From Edaphobacter aggregans (GTDB lineage Bacteria > Acidobacteriota > Terriglobia > Terriglobales > Acidobacteriaceae), in NCBI GenBank assembly GCA_022736715.1, contig DZDJ01000019.1:1-50250 (forward strand): 50,250 nt of DNA, given 5' to 3'. How positions within the stretch are numbered: position 1 is the first letter of the stretch; every line of letters starts with the position of its first letter. The position numbers and the translations under genes are program-made. The notes under the pieces were generated by a model, which saw only the letters and a program-made list of their open reading frames with translations, ran no database searches and was not told the DNA's origin. Below are positions 43,375 to 50,250 of the stretch, piece by piece.

Positions 43375-43574
43375 CCGTCTGGCCCATGATTCTTGCCACC
43401 GTCATCGTGCTGTTTTTTCTTATGTGGAGGGCGCGTTCCCGGGAGTTCCGGGAGCGCAGTGAACGCCCGAAATTTCACTTTCTGGAAAACCTGGGCCTGG
43501 GAGCGCATACGGATGTGGCCGCAGACCCCACAACCAAGCAGGAGGAGACAAACCATGAAGAACGTGACTCGTAG
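43371..43574 (+). CDS. CcoQ-like small single-span protein
   Basis: 67 residues: one N-terminal helix (VWPMILATVIVLFFLMW), then a basic, charged tail (RARSREFRERSERPKFHF) ending acidic. Its ATG overlaps the oxidase stop codon (ATGA). Size, topology and position resemble CcoQ/FixQ, although similarity is too weak to be certain. Its last codons overlap the start of the DsrE-like gene (ATG 43555), so four genes in a row are tightly coupled. Confidence 0.72.
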   Translation: MTVWPMILATVIVLFFLMWRARSREFRERSERPKFHFLENLGLGAHTDVAADPTTKQEETNHEERDS

Positions 43575-44271
43575 GTCCTTTGTTTCGCATGCGGCCGCAG
43601 GGATGGCCGCCTTTGGCCTGCTGGGGGGAACGGCGCGCGGCGAAGAAGCGCAGCTCGTTTGGAAGCCCTCTGACTGGAAGCTGGCCGCCTTTCACAAACT
43701 GGCCAGTGATCCGGCGCACGTGAAGCAGGTGTATGACATCGTGCAGATTGGCGGAGGAAAGTTCCTGAACAACATCAAGAACTCGCTCAATGGACTGCAC
43801 TATGGCTTTGGCGTTCCGGAAAAGGACATCCGGATTGCGGCAGCGATGCATGGCCCGGCGAACATGCTCAACTTTGACGACACTATCTGGGGCAAATACC
43901 AGATTGGCGCATGGCTGAAGGTAACGGACCCGGCCACCGGCAAGCCTGCGGAACGGAACCTTTTCTACAAGAGCAAGAGCGGCCTGAAGAACGAACCGGC
44001 CTCAGCCAATCCGGATGACCGCAAGTCGTTTTATCAGGACACCAGCATGGAAGCCCTGCAGGCGCGCGGCGTGCAGTTCCTGTGCTGCCACACGGCCATG
44101 GAAGAGCAGGCGCGCATCCTGGTGGAGCGGAACAAGCTGTCGCAAACGCCAGAGGAAGTGGTGCAGGAGATGCTGGCGCACACCATGCCGGGCGTGCTGG
44201 TGGTGGCCGCGATGGTGGCTGCCATTGCCCTGCTGCAGACGAATGGCCACTATTCCTACATCACGGTATAG
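43555..44271 (+). CDS. Tat-exported DsrE-like protein
   Basis: 238 residues. A twin-arginine signal (VTRRSFVSHAAAGMAAFGLLGG) predicts periplasmic export. The remainder resembles the DsrE/DsrF/YchN fold: VYDIVQIGGGKFLNNIKNSLNGL early, then VQFLCCHTAMEEQARILVE (Cys177/Cys178 at the position where DsrE-type proteins carry their sulfur-handling Cys), and a C-terminal MLAHTMPGVLVVAAMVAAIALLQTNGHYSYI. AGGAGGAGA eight bases before the ATG sets the start. DsrE proteins move persulfide sulfur; an exported one beside a TsdA-like cytochrome suggests periplasmic sulfur chemistry (inference). Confidence 0.75.
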   Translation: MKNVTRRSFVSHAAAGMAAFGLLGGTARGEEAQLVWKPSDWKLAAFHKLASDPAHVKQVYDIVQIGGGKFLNNIKNSLNGLHYGFGVPEKDIRIAAAMHGPANMLNFDDTIWGKYQIGAWLKVTDPATGKPAERNLFYKSKSGLKNEPASANPDDRKSFYQDTSMEALQARGVQFLCCHTAMEEQARILVERNKLSQTPEEVVQEMLAHTMPGVLVVAAMVAAIALLQTNGHYSYITV

Positions 44272-44326
44272 GCAGCACAGGACAGGACACACACCACTAC
44301 GGGAAGAAAGCCGAAGGTTGATACTC

Positions 44327-45277
44327 ATGACGGAACTTCTAAGAACACTTGCTGCTGCTCTGATGCTGGCCGGCGCCGTGGCGGCCAGCGCACAGGCGGT
44401 GCCCCCCTGGAGCAAAGGCGCGAACGATCCGGCTGCGCAGAAGGGCTACCTCTTCCATGTGCCGGACGTGGACAATGTGCCGGACCTGCATGGGAATCCT
44501 TGCGATGCGAAGCTGGTGCTCTTTATCGGCGGCAACCAGTTCTTCGTGCTGCCGCAACTGGTGGCCGCGTTTGAACAGCAGCACCCGGAATTGCAGGGGC
44601 GCATCTTTTACGAGACGCTGCCGCCGGGAATTCTGCGCCGGCAGATTGCGGCCGGCAATACGCTGACTCTGGGGAATCTGACCCTGCAGGTAAGGCCCGA
44701 TGTGTATGAGGCCGGCCTGCGCGTGCTGCGCCAGATGCAGCAGCAGGGGCAGGTGAAGAATGTTGTACCCTATGCCACCAACAATCTGGAGATCATGATT
44801 GCGGCCGGCAATCCTAAAAGAATCCACTCTCTGGCGGACCTCGGCCGCGCGGACGTAAAACTCTCCATGCCTAATCCGGAGTGGGAAGGCGTGGCCAACC
44901 AGATCGCTGCGTCGCTGCGCAAAGCTGGCGGCGATGCCCTGTACCAGAACGTGTATCTGCAGAAGGTGAAGGAAGGCAAGACGGTGCTGACGGAGATTCA
45001 TCACCGGCAGACGCCAATGCGGATTCTCAGTGGACAGGTGGATGCTGGCGTTACCTGGGCCTCGGAGGTGCGCTTCCAGGAGCAGATCGGGAATTCGATT
45101 GAAGGAATTGCGGTCCCTGCCAGCCAGAACACCACGGCGATTTATGCCGGCGGTGTGATGGCCGGTGCGCCACATGCGGAGGCGGCCGCGCAGTGGCTGG
45201 CCTTCCTGCAAAGCACTACCGCGCAGAACATCTACCACCAGTATGGCTTTCGCTCCCTGCAGGAGCCATCACAGTAG
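44327..45277 (+). CDS. ModA-like periplasmic solute-binding protein
   Basis: 316 residues with a signal peptide (MTELLRTLAAALMLAGAVAASAQA). A type 2 periplasmic-binding fold follows, with ModA-like segments LVLFIGGNQFFVLPQLVAAFEQQHPELQG, VVPYATNNLEIMIAAGNPKRI and ILSGQVDAGVTWASE. No ABC permease or ATPase gene is nearby, so it may not feed a transporter; in this operon it could bind an oxyanion for the cytochromes or deliver an anion for another system. ATG 44327 has GAAGG upstream. It ends 15 bases before the next gene. Confidence 0.82.
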   Translation: MTELLRTLAAALMLAGAVAASAQAVPPWSKGANDPAAQKGYLFHVPDVDNVPDLHGNPCDAKLVLFIGGNQFFVLPQLVAAFEQQHPELQGRIFYETLPPGILRRQIAAGNTLTLGNLTLQVRPDVYEAGLRVLRQMQQQGQVKNVVPYATNNLEIMIAAGNPKRIHSLADLGRADVKLSMPNPEWEGVANQIAASLRKAGGDALYQNVYLQKVKEGKTVLTEIHHRQTPMRILSGQVDAGVTWASEVRFQEQIGNSIEGIAVPASQNTTAIYAGGVMAGAPHAEAAAQWLAFLQSTTAQNIYHQYGFRSLQEPSQ

Positions 45278-45292
45278 CGTGAGGCGGAAGCA

Positions 45293-46090
45293 ATGAACAG
45301 AGCACACTTTTCCGGATGGCAACTGGTTTCGCTTGGACTGCTGGCAGCGTGCCTTTGCAGCCTGAACATTGGCTGCAAAGGCCGCACGGCCTCCGTCCCG
45401 GCCTCCGTCCCGGCCGCTGCCACGGCAGACCAACCCGCCACAGCGCAGACAGCGCTGGTGCAGGAAGGCAAACGCATCTTTGACGAAACGCCGAAGCATG
45501 CCGGCGACTTTGTGGGCAACAAACTGGCCTGCAATGACTGCCACATCCAGAGCGGCACGGCAAAGTATGCCGCGCCAATGATCAACCTGGCCGGACTCTT
45601 CCCCATGTACAACAAACGCGCCGGGCATACCATCTCCTTGCAGAACCGCATTCAGGAATGCTTTGCTCGCAGCGAGGCCGGCAAACCACTGCCGGAGGAC
45701 AGCCGGCAGATGAAGGCGCTGGTGGCCTACATCGAGTGGCTGTCGCGCGATGGTGTAAAAGGCAGACCCTATGAGGGGCGCGGGTTTGTGAGGCTGCCAA
45801 AGCTGACCGGCAATCCGGTGCGCGGCAGGATTGTTTACGCTTCCCAGTGCGCAGGCTGCCATGGCAGCGATGGAGCAGGTGTGCCGCCGGTGCTGCCAGC
45901 CGTCTGGGGACCGGACTCGTTCGACGATGGTGCGGGCATGCACAATCCGGAGAAAATGGCGGCCTTTGTGATTCACAACATGCCACAGAACAACCCGGGA
46001 ACGCTGACGCCGCAGGAGGCCTTTGACGTTTCCGCCTACATCCACACCATGCCCCGGCCCAGGTTCAATGAGGCCTATAAGAACTACTAG
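45293..46090 (+). CDS. Dihaem cytochrome c lipoprotein, TsdA (thiosulfate dehydrogenase)-like
   Basis: 265 residues. A lipoprotein signal (SLNIGC, Cys28) anchors it in a membrane. The first haem domain (FDETPKHAGDFVGNKLACNDCH, haem at 80-84) resembles TsdA, including AAPMINLAGLFPMY and RIQECFARSEAGKPLP. Cys123 falls 39 residues after the haem His, near where TsdA has its axial Cys ligand. The second haem is CAGCH (186-190), with Met230 as a likely ligand. TsdA oxidises thiosulfate to tetrathionate and feeds electrons to c-type oxidases, which fits the oxidase fusion upstream. Function is inferred, not shown. The TAG stop lies within repeat copy 3. Confidence 0.85.
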   Translation: MNRAHFSGWQLVSLGLLAACLCSLNIGCKGRTASVPASVPAAATADQPATAQTALVQEGKRIFDETPKHAGDFVGNKLACNDCHIQSGTAKYAAPMINLAGLFPMYNKRAGHTISLQNRIQECFARSEAGKPLPEDSRQMKALVAYIEWLSRDGVKGRPYEGRGFVRLPKLTGNPVRGRIVYASQCAGCHGSDGAGVPPVLPAVWGPDSFDDGAGMHNPEKMAAFVIHNMPQNNPGTLTPQEAFDVSAYIHTMPRPRFNEAYKNY

Positions 46091-46204
46091 AGCGGTTCTC
46101 CAGTTTTCGTGGAGTTTCCAGGGACATGCAGGATGGCTTTTTCTTGAGAAAAAAGCCATTTCAGTGCATCACGTCCCCTCTACACCAACTGGAAAACCGC
46201 TATA
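46088..46204. repeat. Dispersed intergenic repeat, copy 3
   Basis: Nearly the same as copy 1: ends AGCGGTTCTCCAGTT and AACTGGAAAACCGCT, CTCCA/TGGAG hairpin and GGCTTTTTCTTGAGAAAAAAGCC hairpin. It abuts the stop codon of the TsdA-like gene and could act as that operon's terminator. The following 46205-46425 shows no gene. Confidence 0.85.
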
Positions 46205-46425
46205 GCTGTGAGGCTTCAACGAATTCCTGTCTGTGCCATAAATAGGTTCTGCAGTCACTTATCAGCAGGGTTGTATTTTTGGAATTTATTTACGGCAACC
46301 GCTACAGGCGCAGCTTCGCTGGATTGCGGCAGGACGCGGCCCCGGCCCGGATTCTTCTACCGGTGGCCGCATCCCGTCATTTCGCTGCACTGCCACACAT
46401 TCGGCCGCGCAGGCGGTGGACTGCG

Positions 46426-49610
<3,185 letters not shown>

Positions 49611-49784
49611 ATGAAACATATCGTCCGCGCCTTCGTCCTCTCCCTCGTTGCAGTCGGAGCCTTCGCCAGCACCCACACCAACGCCAATGCCTCCGCCAAA
49701 GCCCAGATGGTCTCCATGCAGAGCGCTATTCCACTACCTGCTTGCCCTCCAACCGGCACCAACACTTGTGGGATTGGCGAGTAA
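49611..49784 (+). CDS. Small secreted Cys-containing peptide, 57 residues
   Basis: AAGGAG lies ten bases before the ATG. A signal peptide (MKHIVRAFVLSLVAVGAFASTHTNANA) leaves a mature peptide of about 30 residues, SAKAQMVSMQSAIPLPACPP and then TGTNTCGIGE, with two Cys that could form a disulfide. I recognise no family. It is followed 92 bases later by a membrane-protein gene, with a possible hairpin between. Confidence 0.6.
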   Translation: MKHIVRAFVLSLVAVGAFASTHTNANASAKAQMVSMQSAIPLPACPPTGTNTCGIGE

Positions 49785-49830
49785 GGCGACTGTTTTCTCT
49801 GGCGCTCCCCCAAAATAGTCATTGTGCCCT

Positions 49831-49871
49831 GCCCTGATTCGAGCTATCCTGTGAGCTCTTGGGGCAGGGTA
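49831..49871 (+). promoter_or_regulatory. Hairpin covering the leader of the last gene
   Basis: CCCTGCCC and GGGCAGGG (eight-base arms, loop of about 25) lie immediately before the ATG at 49877. The 3' arm contains the purine-rich GGGGCAGGG that would be the ribosome site, so the fold could limit translation or end the previous transcript. Confidence 0.4.
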
Positions 49872-49876
49872 TAGCC

Positions 49877-50250
49877 ATGATGGCAGCATCCGAACTCGTG
49901 AAGGTTTTATGGGGCGCAGAGCCTGTTCTTACTGCTCTGGCTTTTATCATCCTGCTCAAACGCAAACAAATCTTTCGGTATAAATACTTTTCGCTCTACC
50001 TTGGTTTTCATACGCTGTTGTCGAGTGCTCTGATGGCGCTCTACCAGGTTCCTGCGCTTTGTCCCGATCGAGTGCTTGCCTACAAAATTTACTTCTACAC
50101 ATATTGGTCTGGTTACGTAGTAGAAGCGGTGCTCATTTTCCTCACTATTCAGAGCATGTTTCGCATGGCGATGGAGCCATTGGAGGGCCTGCAACGCCTG
50201 GGCCTGCTGGTTTTTCGTTGGGCGGCCAGTATTTCCATGATTCTGGCTGT
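49877..50250 (+). CDS. Multi-span membrane protein, 3' end outside the window
   Basis: An open frame from ATG 49877 (or 49880) to the window edge without a stop, at least 124 residues. It shows hydrophobic segments (VLTALAFIILL, FSLYLGFHTLLSSALMALYQV, YWSGYVVEAVLIFLTIQSMF and the start of another at the edge) separated by basic loops (KRKQIFRYK). That is a helical-bundle sensor-like or hypothetical membrane protein typical of Acidobacteria; no catalytic domain is visible yet. Codon use is normal. Confidence 0.7.
   Translation, partial: MMAASELVKVLWGAEPVLTALAFIILLKRKQIFRYKYFSLYLGFHTLLSSALMALYQVPALCPDRVLAYKIYFYTYWSGYVVEAVLIFLTIQSMFRMAMEPLEGLQRLGLLVFRWAASISMILA

Overview
The window looks like a chromosomal segment of an Acidobacteriota (Terriglobia, Acidobacteriaceae-like) bacterium. 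The evidence is moderately high GC content, many leaderless-looking or GGAG/AGGAGG-led genes, an OmpL-like porin next to an ammonium transporter, PP2C and Hanks-type kinase signalling genes, a Tat-exported Gfo/Idh oxidoreductase and several small proteins with one or two membrane segments. Housekeeping genes (gyrB, rpmE, rbfA, nrnA, a dihydrouridine synthase, a DnaC/DnaI-like loader) are interspersed with accessory metabolism. I see no tRNA, rRNA, CRISPR array, insertion sequence or phage gene.

Layout. 1-12.0 kb: a minus-strand nitrogen/porin block (OmpL-like porin, two small membrane proteins, a secreted-signal Amt transporter, TPR protein, CPA2 antiporter, PP2C phosphatase). A KdpD-like histidine kinase and OmpR-type regulator run divergently from it, and a Ser/Thr kinase follows. 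12.1-13.6 kb: a 59-residue membrane protein overlapping a second Amt homologue that has lost several conserved pore residues. 13.8-17.7 kb: helicase loader, L31, Dus, phosphoribosyltransferase and a DUF882 peptidase. 17.7-26 kb, minus strand: lipoprotein L,D-transpeptidase, sugar-porter MFS, cytosolic amidohydrolase, tandem GNAT protein and a GT39/ArnT-like glycosyltransferase. 26-27.7 kb: nrnA, rbfA and DUF503.

28-40.3 kb is an amino-sugar/galactosamine-type catabolic region: lipoprotein amidohydrolase, Tat-type Gfo/Idh oxidoreductase, NagB-like deaminase, ACS-family MFS transporter, PfkB kinase, AgaS, SGNH esterase, DeoR/AgaR-like regulator, AgaZ/KbaZ and a fumarylacetoacetase-family hydrolase. 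Several of its promoter regions, and that of the 21-22 kb amidohydrolase, share a GAAA-n-CAT-n-CGAA element repeated about 20-21 bp apart. This element is a candidate operator for the DeoR protein.

40.5-46.1 kb is a plus-strand respiratory operon built around one 881-residue polypeptide. It fuses a cbb3-type oxidase catalytic subunit (CcoN), a CcoO monohaem domain and two further class I c-haem domains. The operon also encodes two small single-span proteins, a Tat-exported DsrE-like protein, a ModA-like binding protein and a TsdA-like dihaem lipoprotein cytochrome, which together suggest a thiosulfate- or other sulfur-linked oxidase. This is the strongest candidate for an under-described system here. 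46.4-49.1 kb holds gyrB. The window ends with a small secreted peptide gene and the start of a membrane protein that runs off the edge.

A dispersed intergenic repeat of about 115 bp with 15-bp terminal inverted repeats occurs three times (about 1.1, 22.8 and 46.1 kb).
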